Of a DNA stretch of 64,000 nucleotides, positions 54,842-63,123 are shown piece by piece. The stretch spans positions 502,921 to 566,920 of the forward strand of contig UCAG01000005.1 of the NCBI GenBank assembly GCA_900470285.1, given 5' to 3'. The stretch's first letter is position 1. Every line of letters begins with the position of its first letter. The stretch is from Hyphomicrobiales bacterium. Lineage in GTDB: Bacteria > Pseudomonadota > Alphaproteobacteria > Rhizobiales > Rhizobiaceae. The position numbers were made by a program, and so were the translations under genes. A model generated the notes under the pieces. That model was not told the DNA's origin and made no database searches. It saw only the letters and a list, made by a program, of their open reading frames with translations.

Positions 54842-55420
54842 ATGAATAAACACACATTATCACTGCCCAACATCCTTACTTACGCACGTATCGTTGCTGT
54901 GCCACTTGTGGTTCTGTGCTTTTTTCTCGAAGGCCACCTGAAGAGCAGTGACACCGCAAGATGGTGGGCGCTTGGTCTGTTTGCTGCCGCCAGCATCACG
55001 GATTTCTTTGACGGCTATCTGGCACGTATGTGGAAACAGACATCCAGCATCGGCCGTATGCTTGACCCGATTGCTGATAAGCTGCTGGTTTCCGCAATTC
55101 TCCTGCTTCTGGCCGCTGACGGCACCATTGCCGGCTGGACACTCTGGGCTGCGATTATCATCCTCTGCCGTGAAATTCTGGTTTCCGGTTTGCGTGAATA
55201 TCTGGCGGATCTGAAAGTCAGTGTACCGGTTTCGCAGCTGGCAAAATGGAAAACCACAATTCAGATGATTGCGCTGGCTTTTCTGCTTGCCGGCCCTGCC
55301 GGTGACAAAATCCTGCCTTATACAACTGAAACAGGGCTGATCCTGCTGTGGATTTCAGCAATTCTGACACTTTATACCGGTTGGGACTATTTCCGTGCCG
55401 GTATCAAACACATGATCTGA
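54842..55420 (+). CDS. pgsA: CDP-diacylglycerol--glycerol-3-phosphate 3-phosphatidyltransferase
   Basis: PgsA makes phosphatidylglycerophosphate in the inner membrane, the first step to phosphatidylglycerol and cardiolipin. The 192-residue protein has several hydrophobic segments and the complete CDP-alcohol phosphotransferase motif at 54-79 (D54-x2-D57-G58...A61-R62...G71...D75...D79). It begins MNKHTLSLPNILTYARI as the family does. The moaD ATG overlaps its stop codon, so uvrC-pgsA-moaD-moaE looks like the arrangement seen in many alphaproteobacteria. Confidence 0.95.
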   Translation: MNKHTLSLPNILTYARIVAVPLVVLCFFLEGHLKSSDTARWWALGLFAAASITDFFDGYLARMWKQTSSIGRMLDPIADKLLVSAILLLLAADGTIAGWTLWAAIIILCREILVSGLREYLADLKVSVPVSQLAKWKTTIQMIALAFLLAGPAGDKILPYTTETGLILLWISAILTLYTGWDYFRAGIKHMI

Positions 55421-55686
55421 TGGCCGTTATGACAGTCAAACTGGTTTATTTTGCATGGGTACGGGAGCAGATCGGCAAATCTGACGAGATTCTCGATCTG
55501 CCTCAGACTGTCAAAACCGTATCTGACCTGCTGAGCCATCTTTCCGGCATTGATGAAAATTATGCGCATGCCTTACGCTTTTCCGATGTGATCCGCGTAG
55601 CGATCAATCAGGAACATGTGGAGCATGATACACCGATTGCCGGAGCGCATGAGATTGCTCTGTTCCCGCCGATGACCGGAGGCTGA
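55420..55686 (+). CDS. moaD: Molybdopterin synthase small subunit
   Basis: MoaD is the ubiquitin-like sulfur carrier of molybdopterin synthase. The 88-residue protein has the beta-grasp pattern KLVYFAWVREQIG at the start, and ends PPMTGG with the required C-terminal Gly-Gly. The ATG at 55420 overlaps the pgsA stop codon (TGATG); an in-frame ATG three codons later is possible. moaE follows 4 nt after its stop. Confidence 0.94.
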   Translation: MAVMTVKLVYFAWVREQIGKSDEILDLPQTVKTVSDLLSHLSGIDENYAHALRFSDVIRVAINQEHVEHDTPIAGAHEIALFPPMTGG

Positions 55687-55690
55687 AGCA

Positions 55691-56167
55691 ATGCAGCCGA
55701 CTATTCTTGTCTCGCAGGATGACTTTGATGCGGCTGCCCTTACTGCCCATATGACTGAAGGGCGCACAGATATCGGCGCGGTTGTCAGCTTTACCGGCTA
55801 TTGTCGTGACGAGAATAAAACACTTCAGGCGCTGGAACTTGAACATTATCCGGGCATGGCAGAAGCTCAGCTGGCGCGCATTGCTGCCGATGCCGCGCAA
55901 CGCTGGCCGCTGCAAGGCATTACCATCGTGCATCGCAGTGGTCTCATCAAAGCCGGTGAGCAGATTGTTTTTGTTGCAACTGCCAGCAAACACAGGCAGG
56001 CCGCTTTTGAAGCCGCAGAATTTCTGATGGATTATCTCAAGAGCGATGCGCCTTTCTGGAAGAAAGAACATCTGATTGCCCCTGCTCCCGAGAACGACGA
56101 TCCGCAATCGGGCTGGGTCAAAGCCAAGGCAAGCGACGAAGACATGAAGAAGCGCTGGCAGAATTAA
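55691..56167 (+). CDS. moaE: Molybdopterin synthase catalytic subunit
   Basis: MoaE converts precursor Z (cPMP) to molybdopterin with sulfur from MoaD. The 158-residue protein has GAVVSFTGYCRDE near 29-41, LELEHYPGMAEAQLARI and VHRSGLIKAGEQIVFVA, and the conserved KKEH (K117/K-x-x-E type) active-site region as WKKEHLI. The product would be needed by the molybdopterin oxidoreductase at 43137, which is far away in this window. A weak hairpin lies about 215 nt downstream. Confidence 0.95.
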   Translation: MQPTILVSQDDFDAAALTAHMTEGRTDIGAVVSFTGYCRDENKTLQALELEHYPGMAEAQLARIAADAAQRWPLQGITIVHRSGLIKAGEQIVFVATASKHRQAAFEAAEFLMDYLKSDAPFWKKEHLIAPAPENDDPQSGWVKAKASDEDMKKRWQN

Positions 56168-56632
56168 GACAACTCAGCTTTGCCTGAGCCAAAATCACAT
56201 TTGAATATTTTACACTCTTGTGAAATTATTTGCACTGACTTGCATTGCCATAAGTAAACCATAAAATCAGGGCAGTAGCTGATACAGCATATTTATATGA
56301 TTCAACTCGTGTTTTATCCGGATTTGATCCTAAAAATCCGGAGAGCACTTATGACTCATGGATATGCATTGATTCCAGAATTACCGGTTTAAATCACCGG
56401 TAAACATTTTTTAGTCGTCCGGCATTTTCAAAATTCAAAACAGATCAAAGAAGATTTCCGGCAGCTAAACGATGAGGAAAACCGCATAGTGACACGTGTT
56501 AAGGTTAAAACTTAACGTAAATTATGTGTTTAGTCATTTGGCGTTAATATACCGCCGGTTAAAATGCCCGCTCAGACAACTTCTGGAACACGGAGAGAGT
56601 CTAAGCTGGCAGTGCAACAAACAGGACAGAAT
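56168..56632 (+). other. Long intergenic region between moaE and the YbaY/META gene
   Basis: About 465 bp without a convincing gene. TTACCGGT-TTAAATC-ACCGGTAA (56381-56403) followed by ACATTTTTT may be a terminator. GTTAAG-GTTAAAA-CTTAAC (56498-56516) is a compact palindrome about 130 bp before the next start codon and could be an operator. Confidence 0.5.
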
Positions 56633-57427
56633 ATGTTGATTGGTAAAGCGCGCATCATTGCTGCATCCCTGATAGGACTTGCCGTCTTAGGCGGCAGCGC
56701 AATGATCCTTTCCTCAACCATGCCGACGCAGAGCATCGCATCTGAAAAAACAATACGTGGCACTGTCATGTATCGCGAGCGGATTGCCCTGCCCCCTGAG
56801 GCTACGTTGAATGTACAGTTGCTGGATGTTTCACTCGCTGATGCTCCGGCACAGGTAATTGCCGAACAGCAGCTTAGCAATATTCCATCCGCGCCAATTC
56901 CGTTTGAACTGAAATTCGATTCTTCCAAGCTCGTTGCAAAGCATACATATGCCTTGCAGGCACGTATCAGTGCCGGTGATACTCTGTGGTTCATCAATGA
57001 CACACGTCATGAGTTTAATCCGGAAAAATTTGACAGCGCCTATGAAATCCGTGTTGTCAATGTGCGCAAGAATACCAGCCTGCAAACACCGCTGACACTG
57101 GAAAATCATGAATGGCTCACAGAGGATATCCGTGGCGCCGGTGTGATTGATTTTGCCCAGACAACGCTGTCAATTTCCCCGAGCGGCGAAGTTTCCGGCT
57201 CCGGCGGGTGCAACCGTTATTTCGGCAAGGCAACCATTACCGGTGAAGCGCTGAATTTCGGCACCATCGGCTCGACATTCATGCAATGCCCGCCTGCCCT
57301 GATGGATCAGGAAACCAAATTTCTCGATGTACTGAAACAGACCCGTCAGTTCAGCATTAATAACGGCAAACTCTATCTGCTGGGAGATAACGGGCTGGAA
57401 CTTGCCCGTCTTGCCAATAACAGCTGA
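56633..57427 (+). CDS. Exported YbaY-type plus META domain protein
   Basis: This 264-residue protein has a signal/anchor segment at about 7-30, then a beta-rich YbaY-like domain (about 38-140: TIRGTVMYRERIALPPEATL, VQLLDVSLADAP, FELKFDSSKL, YALQARIS) and a META domain (about 153-262: HEWLTEDI, GSGGCNRYFG, MQCPPALMDQETKFLDVL). META domains occur in HslJ, a heat-shock lipoprotein linked to novobiocin resistance. The fused pair is known in Hyphomicrobiales. An upstream in-frame ATG at 56564 would add 23 residues before the anchor; I prefer 56633 (AGGACAG upstream). A terminator follows. Confidence 0.85.
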   Translation: MLIGKARIIAASLIGLAVLGGSAMILSSTMPTQSIASEKTIRGTVMYRERIALPPEATLNVQLLDVSLADAPAQVIAEQQLSNIPSAPIPFELKFDSSKLVAKHTYALQARISAGDTLWFINDTRHEFNPEKFDSAYEIRVVNVRKNTSLQTPLTLENHEWLTEDIRGAGVIDFAQTTLSISPSGEVSGSGGCNRYFGKATITGEALNFGTIGSTFMQCPPALMDQETKFLDVLKQTRQFSINNGKLYLLGDNGLELARLANNS

Positions 57428-57446
57428 TTTGTATGATCTTTGAATT

Positions 57447-57485
57447 AAAACGGGCACACTTTCAAAAAGCGTGCCCGTTTTTTTT
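57447..57485 (+). terminator. Rho-independent terminator of the YbaY/META gene
   Basis: CGGGCACACTTTC...GCGTGCCCG (57451-57457 and 57471-57477) with an eight-T run, 20 nt past the stop codon. Confidence 0.93.
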
Positions 57486-57499
57486 ACATCTCTGCATAT

Positions 57500-57532
57500 A
57501 AAAAAGCGCCGCATTGCTGCAGCGCTTTTTTC
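57500..57532 (-). terminator. Rho-independent terminator of ndk
   Basis: AAAAAAGCGC-CGCATTGCTGCA-GCGCTTTTTT; read on the minus strand it lies about 80 nt past the ndk stop. A short repeat fragment (57541-57590, AACGCAAAACCGGTACCCGC) lies between them. Confidence 0.75.
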
Positions 57533-57613
57533 ATTTTCTTGGACGCATTATCCAACGCAAAACCGGTACCCGCTTTTGGCTAGCAAATGCTATAAAATCA
57601 GAGGCTAATCAGA

Positions 57614-58036
57614 TTAGCCAACGATTTCTGTCGAAGAGAACCAGTAGGTGATTTCCTGAGCAGCTGTTTCAGGAGCATCGGAACCGTGTACCGAGTTTTC
57701 ACCGATCGACAGAGCGAAGGTTTTACGGATTGTACCTTCAGCAGCATCTGCCGGATTGGTTGCGCCCATAACTTCGCGGTTTTTCAGGATGGCGTTTTCG
57801 CCTTCCAGAACCTGAACGATTGTCGGGCCGGAAGTCATGGTTTCAACCAGCTCACCGAAGAAAGGACGTGCTGCATGCACTGCGTAGAAGCCTTCAGCTT
57901 CGCGCTTGCTCATCCATACGCGCTTGGAAGCAACAACACGCAGACCAGCTTCTTCGAGCTTGGCGGTGATTGCACCGGTCAGGTTGCGCTTGGTTGCATC
58001 TGGCTTGATCATGGAAAAGGTACGTTCGATGGCCAT
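57614..58036 (-). CDS. ndk: Nucleoside-diphosphate kinase
   Basis: Ndk transfers phosphate between nucleoside di- and triphosphates. The 140-residue protein has the usual length, with [19 protein letters not shown] at the start, the catalytic histidine in [12 protein letters not shown] near 116, and the nearby [15 protein letters not shown] loop. It stands alone; the terminator is at 57500. Confidence 0.96.
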   Translation of the reverse strand: MAIERTFSMIKPDATKRNLTGAITAKLEEAGLRVVASKRVWMSKREAEGFYAVHAARPFFGELVETMTSGPTIVQVLEGENAILKNREVMGATNPADAAEGTIRKTFALSIGENSVHGSDAPETAAQEITYWFSSTEIVG

Positions 58037-58377
58037 TTTTGTCCTGTATATATTTTGAGGAAAGGTGCCGTTCTATACCCTCACAGCCTTTTACAGTCAA
58101 ATAAGATCATTAAACCTGCTGTAAAATGCTGCTGAAAACGGCGCCTGTCTTGTTCGTATTTACCCGATGAAGGCTCTGCACTTTATGTGCAGATTTTCCT
58201 GCAGCTTCCTGCATAATTGCCGGATGCTTCAGAAAAATGACAAGGCACTGATAATAAAGTGATTTAGCCTGCTATAAGTGCAAAGACAGGTTATAGTTAA
58301 CAAGGCTCATGACAATAACAGCGATTCTGTGTTGCACGGGCTGTCTTTTGCTGTTTTTGGTTTTTGATGAGAGCTTG
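58037..58377 (+). other. Intergenic region between ndk and the DinB gene
   Basis: About 340 bp, divergent promoters expected; no gene or named element seen. An AT-rich stretch lies at about 58250-58300. Confidence 0.4.
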
Positions 58378-58893
58378 ATGATGAAGCAACATTTTCTGAT
58401 GCTTGCTGCCTATAACGGCTGGGCCAATAAACAGCTTTTTGACGCGGTTGCGGCTTTGACTGAAAGCGAATACCGGCAGGATGCAGGCCTGTTTTACAAA
58501 TCCGTCCATGCTACGCTTAATCATCTGCTGGGCAATGACAGGCTATGGATGAAGCGCTTTACCGGTGAAGGTGATCACCCCAAAACTGCAGATGCCATTC
58601 TCTATCTGGCTTTGTCCGATCTGCGTGCTGCCCGTCTGCAGGAAGATACGCGCATTCTGGAATGGCTGGAAGGACTTTCACCTGCCGAAGTTTCAGGGCG
58701 TTTTGTGTTTCTCAATATGAGCGATATGCGCACCATCAGCCAGCGGCTTGCCCCTGCCCTTGCCCATATGTTCAACCATCAGACCCATTATCGCGGGCAG
58801 GTTCATGCTGCCCTCACCATGCTGAAACATACAGCACCGGAACTGGATATGATGATTTTCCAGAAATCGGAATCCGGTCGCCGCTTCGTCTGA
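58378..58893 (+). CDS. DinB family protein (putative metal-dependent)
   Basis: This 171-residue protein matches the DinB/YfiT four-helix bundle family. The likely metal ligands are three histidines: H in SVHATLNHLLGND near 46, and two in HMFNHQTHYRGQVH near 131-140. It starts MMKQHFLMLAAYNGWANKQLFDAVA, typical of DinB proteins. Some bind thiols or act as thiol transferases; function open. ATG at 58378 is chosen, since the open frame upstream codes an unlikely hydrophobic tail. The ABC-F gene starts 77 nt after it. Confidence 0.86.
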   Translation: MMKQHFLMLAAYNGWANKQLFDAVAALTESEYRQDAGLFYKSVHATLNHLLGNDRLWMKRFTGEGDHPKTADAILYLALSDLRAARLQEDTRILEWLEGLSPAEVSGRFVFLNMSDMRTISQRLAPALAHMFNHQTHYRGQVHAALTMLKHTAPELDMMIFQKSESGRRFV

Positions 58894-58970
58894 TATTTTC
58901 GCCTCTGCGCAAGCATAACCGGACGTTTTTGCCTCTTGCACAATTGCAATATCCCGTGCAAAACCGCTCT

Positions 58971-60878
58971 ATGTTGATCCTTAATGATATAACCGTCCGC
59001 ATGGTCGGACGCGTCCTCATCGACCATGGCAGTGCAACACTGCCATCTGGTTCAAAGACCGGTTTTGTCGGCCGCAACGGCACGGGCAAATCAACGCTGT
59101 TCAAGGTGATTACCGGTGAATTATCGTCAGATACCGGCGATATCTCTATTCCGAAAAACACCCGCATCGGTCAGGTTGCGCAGGAAGCACCCGGCACAGA
59201 AGAGTCTCTGATCGAGATTGTGCTGAAAGCCGATAAAGAGCGACTGGCTCTGTTGCAAGAAGCAGAAACGGCGACTGATCCGGCACGTATTTCTGAAATT
59301 CATATCCGCCTTGCCGATATTGAATCTCATTCAGCGGAAGCCCGTGCCAGCGCCATTCTCTCCGGCCTTGGCTTCGATGCGGAAGCGCAACTGCGCCCTG
59401 CTTCATCCTTCTCCGGTGGCTGGCGTATGCGTGTGGCTCTGGCGGCTGTGCTGTTTGCCCAGCCTGATCTGCTGCTGCTTGACGAACCAACCAACTATCT
59501 CGACCTTGAAGGCGTATTGTGGCTGGTGGATTATATCAAGCGCTATCCTTACACGGTCATCATCATCAGCCATGACCGTGATCTGCTGAACTCGGCGACC
59601 AGTTCTATTCTGCATCTGGAAAATAAGAAGCTGACTTTCTGGAAGGGCAATTACGATCAGTTCGAGCGCCAACGCGCTGAAATGCTGGAATTGCAGCAGA
59701 AGCAGCGTGTTAAGCAGGAAGCTCACCGCAAACATATGGAATCTTTTGTGGAGCGCTTCCGCGCCAAAGCTTCCAAAGCACGTCAGGCACAATCCCGCCT
59801 GAAAGCTCTGCAAAAGCTGAAACCGATTGCTGTGCATTATGACGAGCATGTACAGCCATTCCGCTTTCCTGAAGCGGACAAGGTTGCAGCCTCGCCGATT
59901 ATTGCGCTGGAAAATGCGGATGTCGGCTATGAAACCGGCAAGCCTATCCTGCGCAATCTTTCATTGCGTATTGATAATGATGACCGCATTGCCCTGCTCG
60001 GTTCCAATGGTAACGGTAAGTCCACTCTGGCAAAGCTGATCTCCGGACGACTGAAACCGGAAGGCGGTACGCTCACCCTTTCACCGGCGCTAAAAGTGGC
60101 CTTCTTCGCCCAGCATCAGCTTGATGATCTGGTGCCGGAAGACAATGCCATCGAGCATGTGCGTAAGCTGATGCCGAATGCACCGGAAGCTAAAGTGCGG
60201 GCCCGTGTCGCCCAGATGGGACTGGCAACGGAAAAAATGCTCACCAAAGCCAAAGAGCTTTCTGGTGGTGAAAAAGCACGTCTGCTGATGGGGCTTGCGA
60301 CCTTCCACGGCCCTAATCTGCTGATCCTTGATGAGCCGACCAACCATCTGGATATCGACAGCCGCGAAGAACTCGTACACGCACTGAATGATTTCAAAGG
60401 TGCTGTTATCCTCATCGCCCATGATCGTCACCTGATCGAAGCGACGATGGATCGTCTCTGGCTGGTTCGTAATGGTACAGTCAAACCTTATGACGGCGAT
60501 CTTGATGATTATCGCTCACTGGTGCTCAGCGATAAAAGCACACCAAACAGCACGGCTGAGGATGTTCAGGAGGTCGCTGTTGTTGAAGAAGGACCGAAAC
60601 TCAGCAAAGCTGATCAGCGCAAGCAGGCTGCACAGAAGCGTGAACAGCTTAAGCCGCTACAGAAAAAGATTAATGATTCCGAGTCTTTAATGCAGAAACT
60701 GCAGAAAGAGATTCAGGTACTGAAGGGCAAACTGGAAGATCCTGAGCTTTACACCAAGGACGCCCAGAAAGCCGTGCAGTTCAATATTGATCTGAAAGCG
60801 ACCGAAACCAAACTGGCTGATGCTGAAGAAAAATGGCTGGCCTATTCCGCAGAATATGAAGAGGCCATGGCCGATTAA
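58971..60878 (+). CDS. ABC-F family ATP-binding protein (Uup/YheS-like)
   Basis: ABC-F proteins have two ABC ATPase domains and no membrane part, and act on the ribosome or in DNA metabolism. The 635-residue protein has Walker A motifs GRNGTGKST (about 36-44) and GSNGNGKST (about 345), signatures SFSGGWRMRVALA and LSGGEKARLL, and Walker B LLLDEPTNYLD and LILDEPTNHLD. The linker between them contains a RAKASKARQAQSRLKAL helix. A charged coiled-coil of about 80 residues ends the protein. A longer open frame upstream overlaps DinB; ATG at 58971 gives the family start. A dispersed-repeat fragment lies at 60894. Confidence 0.93.
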   Translation: MLILNDITVRMVGRVLIDHGSATLPSGSKTGFVGRNGTGKSTLFKVITGELSSDTGDISIPKNTRIGQVAQEAPGTEESLIEIVLKADKERLALLQEAETATDPARISEIHIRLADIESHSAEARASAILSGLGFDAEAQLRPASSFSGGWRMRVALAAVLFAQPDLLLLDEPTNYLDLEGVLWLVDYIKRYPYTVIIISHDRDLLNSATSSILHLENKKLTFWKGNYDQFERQRAEMLELQQKQRVKQEAHRKHMESFVERFRAKASKARQAQSRLKALQKLKPIAVHYDEHVQPFRFPEADKVAASPIIALENADVGYETGKPILRNLSLRIDNDDRIALLGSNGNGKSTLAKLISGRLKPEGGTLTLSPALKVAFFAQHQLDDLVPEDNAIEHVRKLMPNAPEAKVRARVAQMGLATEKMLTKAKELSGGEKARLLMGLATFHGPNLLILDEPTNHLDIDSREELVHALNDFKGAVILIAHDRHLIEATMDRLWLVRNGTVKPYDGDLDDYRSLVLSDKSTPNSTAEDVQEVAVVEEGPKLSKADQRKQAAQKREQLKPLQKKINDSESLMQKLQKEIQVLKGKLEDPELYTKDAQKAVQFNIDLKATETKLADAEEKWLAYSAEYEEAMAD

Positions 60879-60893
60879 AAGCACATCTAAGTA

Positions 60894-60946
60894 AGAGCAT
60901 GTCGCGGAAAAGCGGGTACAGGTTTTCCGCGATATGCGTAAAAACA
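60894..60946 (+). repeat. Short dispersed-repeat fragment after the ABC-F gene
   Basis: AGAGCATGTCGCGGAAAAGCGGGTACAGGTTTTCCGCGATATGCGT is an imperfect palindrome of the second repeat type, comparable with the part near 63025-63063. Confidence 0.6.
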
Positions 60947-60997
60947 AGAAGACAGGGCGGGCACTATGAGTTCGATTAAACGCGACACGCTCCAAAA

Positions 60998-61036
60998 AAT
61001 TAAGCCCGCCGGTTCTGTGAAACGGCGGGCTTTTAT
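60998..61036 (+). terminator. Bidirectional terminator between the ABC-F and 61055 genes
   Basis: AAGCCCGCCG (61002-61011) pairs with CGGCGGGCTT (61023-61032), flanked by an A-run and TTTATT; it can act for both convergent genes. Confidence 0.92.
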
Positions 61037-61054
61037 TATATTCAGTTGTACGGT

Positions 61055-61609
61055 TTAAACTTTGGAACGTCTTCGCAAACGCATAAATCCGTAGAGGCCG
61101 GCAACCATAATTACCACGCCCATAGTGACAATATTCTCATCTACCGGCTGAGCACCGCGACGCAAAACCAGATCAGCACGGGTCAGCGACAAGCCGTCTT
61201 CCACCGCCCGCACACTGAATTCATAAGTTCCCGCTTGCAGGGTTTCCATGTCTTTGGCGCTTTGACGGATCACCGCACCGCTTTGCGGCAGGTCACGCTG
61301 TTCATTACCACTCTTCGGACTGTAACTGAGACGCTCCCCCAGCACCGGCACACTATCGCGCGACACTGCCAGATTCAGCACTGAAGGTTTTTGCCCGCTG
61401 GTTGTGCCCTGCATTGGTTGCGCATCAACAAAAATGCGCAAAGGTGCATCTTCAGGCTTCAATTGCACCTTCGCAGACTGATAACCGCTTTCGCGCTGAT
61501 AGAGCACCCATGTGCCTATTTCCTCACCACCGAAATGACGCTGCGCCCACGGCCAGATCACCCCGGTTGCCAGACCAGCGAGAAATAACAAGATACAAAA
61601 AATACGCAT
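61055..61609 (-). CDS. Membrane-anchored hypothetical protein downstream of holC
   Basis: I do not recognise a named family. The 184-residue product has a hydrophobic N-terminal segment (MRIFCILLFLAGLATGVIW), a beta-rich region in the periplasm (about 25-155; YQSAKVQLKPEDAPLRIFVD, AGTYEFSVRAVEDGLSL), and a second hydrophobic segment near 158-176 followed by RLRRRSKV. The ATG at 61609 overlaps the holC stop codon (TGATG), so translation is coupled. A bidirectional terminator follows. Confidence 0.72.
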   Translation of the reverse strand: MRIFCILLFLAGLATGVIWPWAQRHFGGEEIGTWVLYQRESGYQSAKVQLKPEDAPLRIFVDAQPMQGTTSGQKPSVLNLAVSRDSVPVLGERLSYSPKSGNEQRDLPQSGAVIRQSAKDMETLQAGTYEFSVRAVEDGLSLTRADLVLRRGAQPVDENIVTMGVVIMVAGLYGFMRLRRRSKV

Positions 61610-62058
61610 CAGGCTTTTTTCTCCCAACGACGATCAGCATTTTGCTGCCAATAGGTCAGCTGATGTCCTGCAGCTTTCAGGCTCTTCCATTGCTCACGCG
61701 CTTTCGTCAGCTGTGCAGCGTCGTGGCCGTCAAACATAACCACCAGACGATCATAATTCTCAGCACCAGTTATCTCCGCGCCCTCAACAACAAAACGCAC
61801 TGTAGCGCCGTTCAGATTATCCGTGGTGGTTGTCAGCAAAGCAGGCTGATGTTCTGCATGGGGCTGTGTATCTGTGCCATGGGCAAGAAATGAAACATTG
61901 CTCCATGTCCACAGCAAACGGTCGAGTTCATCGCGACGCTCTTCTGATATCATCTGGATTGCCACACGCCAGCCCCGCTCTAACGAGCGATCAACCAGCC
62001 CGGGCAAAGCTTCATCCAGAACGGATTCAGTCAGATGATAAAACAGGATTTCCGCCAT
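61609..62058 (-). CDS. holC: DNA polymerase III subunit chi
   Basis: HolC binds SSB and the clamp loader (with HolD in E. coli) at the replication fork. The 149-residue protein starts MAEILFYHLTESVLDEALPGLVDRSLERGWRV, then has LDRLLWTWSNVSFLAHGT and the family pattern in QPALLTTTTDNLNGA and YDRLVVMFDGHDAAQLTKAREQWK. Its neighbour on the right is pepA on the same strand beyond a membrane protein gene, which recalls the pepA-holC order of many proteobacteria. Confidence 0.92.
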   Translation of the reverse strand: MAEILFYHLTESVLDEALPGLVDRSLERGWRVAIQMISEERRDELDRLLWTWSNVSFLAHGTDTQPHAEHQPALLTTTTDNLNGATVRFVVEGAEITGAENYDRLVVMFDGHDAAQLTKAREQWKSLKAAGHQLTYWQQNADRRWEKKA

Positions 62059-62130
62059 CAGCCAATGCAGGGAACTGCGCCCCTTACCTCTCGCATCTCA
62101 AATCTACCGGATAACAGCTTAAACCAGAAA

Positions 62131-62160
62131 CAAAACGGCCTGTCGATCAGACAGGCCGCC
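62131..62160 (-). terminator. Rho-independent terminator of the 62187 membrane protein gene
   Basis: CGGCCTGTC-GATCA-GACAGGCCG (62136-62158); read on the minus strand it ends in TTTTGTTT. Confidence 0.85.
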
Positions 62161-62186
62161 TCATACAGAAAAACCGGAGATTATAA

Positions 62187-62792
62187 TCAGGCGGTTGCAG
62201 AACGGGGTGCCTGTTGCGGCGCAGTGATGCTGCGCACACCAAGACACAACAGCGTAAAATAGCTCAGGCTTTCCAGCACTTCTTCCAGAAATTCGTTAAA
62301 GGCAAGCCCGTGCATTTTCTCAAAAACCTCACCGAGAACGATGAGTGCGGCTGCCAGATAAAAAGGCCATGCTTTACGGCTGAAAACAAAGGTCAGAACA
62401 GGGCGCACATAGTCTGAATGGCGAAAAACATAAACAGCAGTAAAGGCGATGACGATAATCGCCTCATGCCAGCGGAATGCATGGGATTTGATGTAATTGC
62501 TCACCGGCCCTGTCGGCTCGACTTCAAACTCACGGAAGAAAAAAATCCACATCAGTACGGACATACCGATTGCAAACATTCGCGCAGGCCCTTCAGTGCG
62601 CAGGCCGCCGATAAAAAAAGCTATCGCGGCAAGACCGAGATAAACCAGCTGCAAATTTTCGAGCAATCCGGCCTCTCCCATTTCGACGACAAGATTGTCA
62701 AAATCGGTCACAAAGAAAAAGAACAGAACATTCAATATAAGCAATACCAGCATTACACTGATGAAGTTGCGTGAGGCATAAGATGGAAACAC
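62187..62792 (-). CDS. Conserved polytopic membrane protein, unknown
   Basis: This 201-residue protein has about six hydrophobic segments. The charged motif GEAGLLENLQLVYL after the first segment and VFEKMHGLAFNEFLEEVLES near the C-terminus are distinctive: conserved Glu and His inside or near membrane helices. Similar small proteins occur next to pepA/holC in Hyphomicrobiales as far as I recall, but no function is known to me. It is a single gene between pepA and holC. Confidence 0.75.
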   Translation of the reverse strand: MFPSYASRNFISVMLVLLILNVLFFFFVTDFDNLVVEMGEAGLLENLQLVYLGLAAIAFFIGGLRTEGPARMFAIGMSVLMWIFFFREFEVEPTGPVSNYIKSHAFRWHEAIIVIAFTAVYVFRHSDYVRPVLTFVFSRKAWPFYLAAALIVLGEVFEKMHGLAFNEFLEEVLESLSYFTLLCLGVRSITAPQQAPRSATA

Positions 62793-62956
62793 AATATTAT
62801 CCGGAATAAACAGCCAGCCTGTCCCTCAGGGGTGCCAAAACCGGCGGACACAGCATCTCAATGAACATATTATGACATCTTAACAAGTTCTTGTTGTTGC
62901 GCACAATTAAAATTCATACTCCGGCAGTCAATTTTTATTGAGGTATATATTTCTGC

Positions 62957-63063
62957 CAGAGCGTATCGCGATTAATCATAGCCACGGCACTCGCTCTGTC
63001 TCCTTGCTTTTACGCAAACCATTATCGGAAAACCGGTGTCCACTTTTCCGCGCTATGCTCTAG
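62957..63063 (+). repeat. Dispersed mosaic repeat between the membrane protein gene and pepA
   Basis: CAGAGCGTATCGCGATTAATCATAGCC, CACTCGCTCTG, then TTTTACGCAAACC, GAAAACCGGTGTCCACTTTTCCGCGCTATGCTCTAG. It combines an outer end of copy A (CACTCGCTCTG) with a right end like the fragment at 60894. It lies in the 331-bp gap that holds the pepA terminator. Confidence 0.7.
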
Positions 63064-63068
63064 AATAC

Positions 63069-63098
63069 AAAAAAGCCGGTGCGAACACCGGCTTTTCC
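63069..63098 (-). terminator. Rho-independent terminator of pepA
   Basis: AAAAGCCGGTG (63071-63081) pairs with CACCGGCTTTT (63086-63096); the minus-strand T-run is TTTTTT. It lies about 25 nt past the pepA stop. Confidence 0.92.
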
Positions 63099-63123
63099 AA
63101 TCATGTGACACGAAGAATACTTA

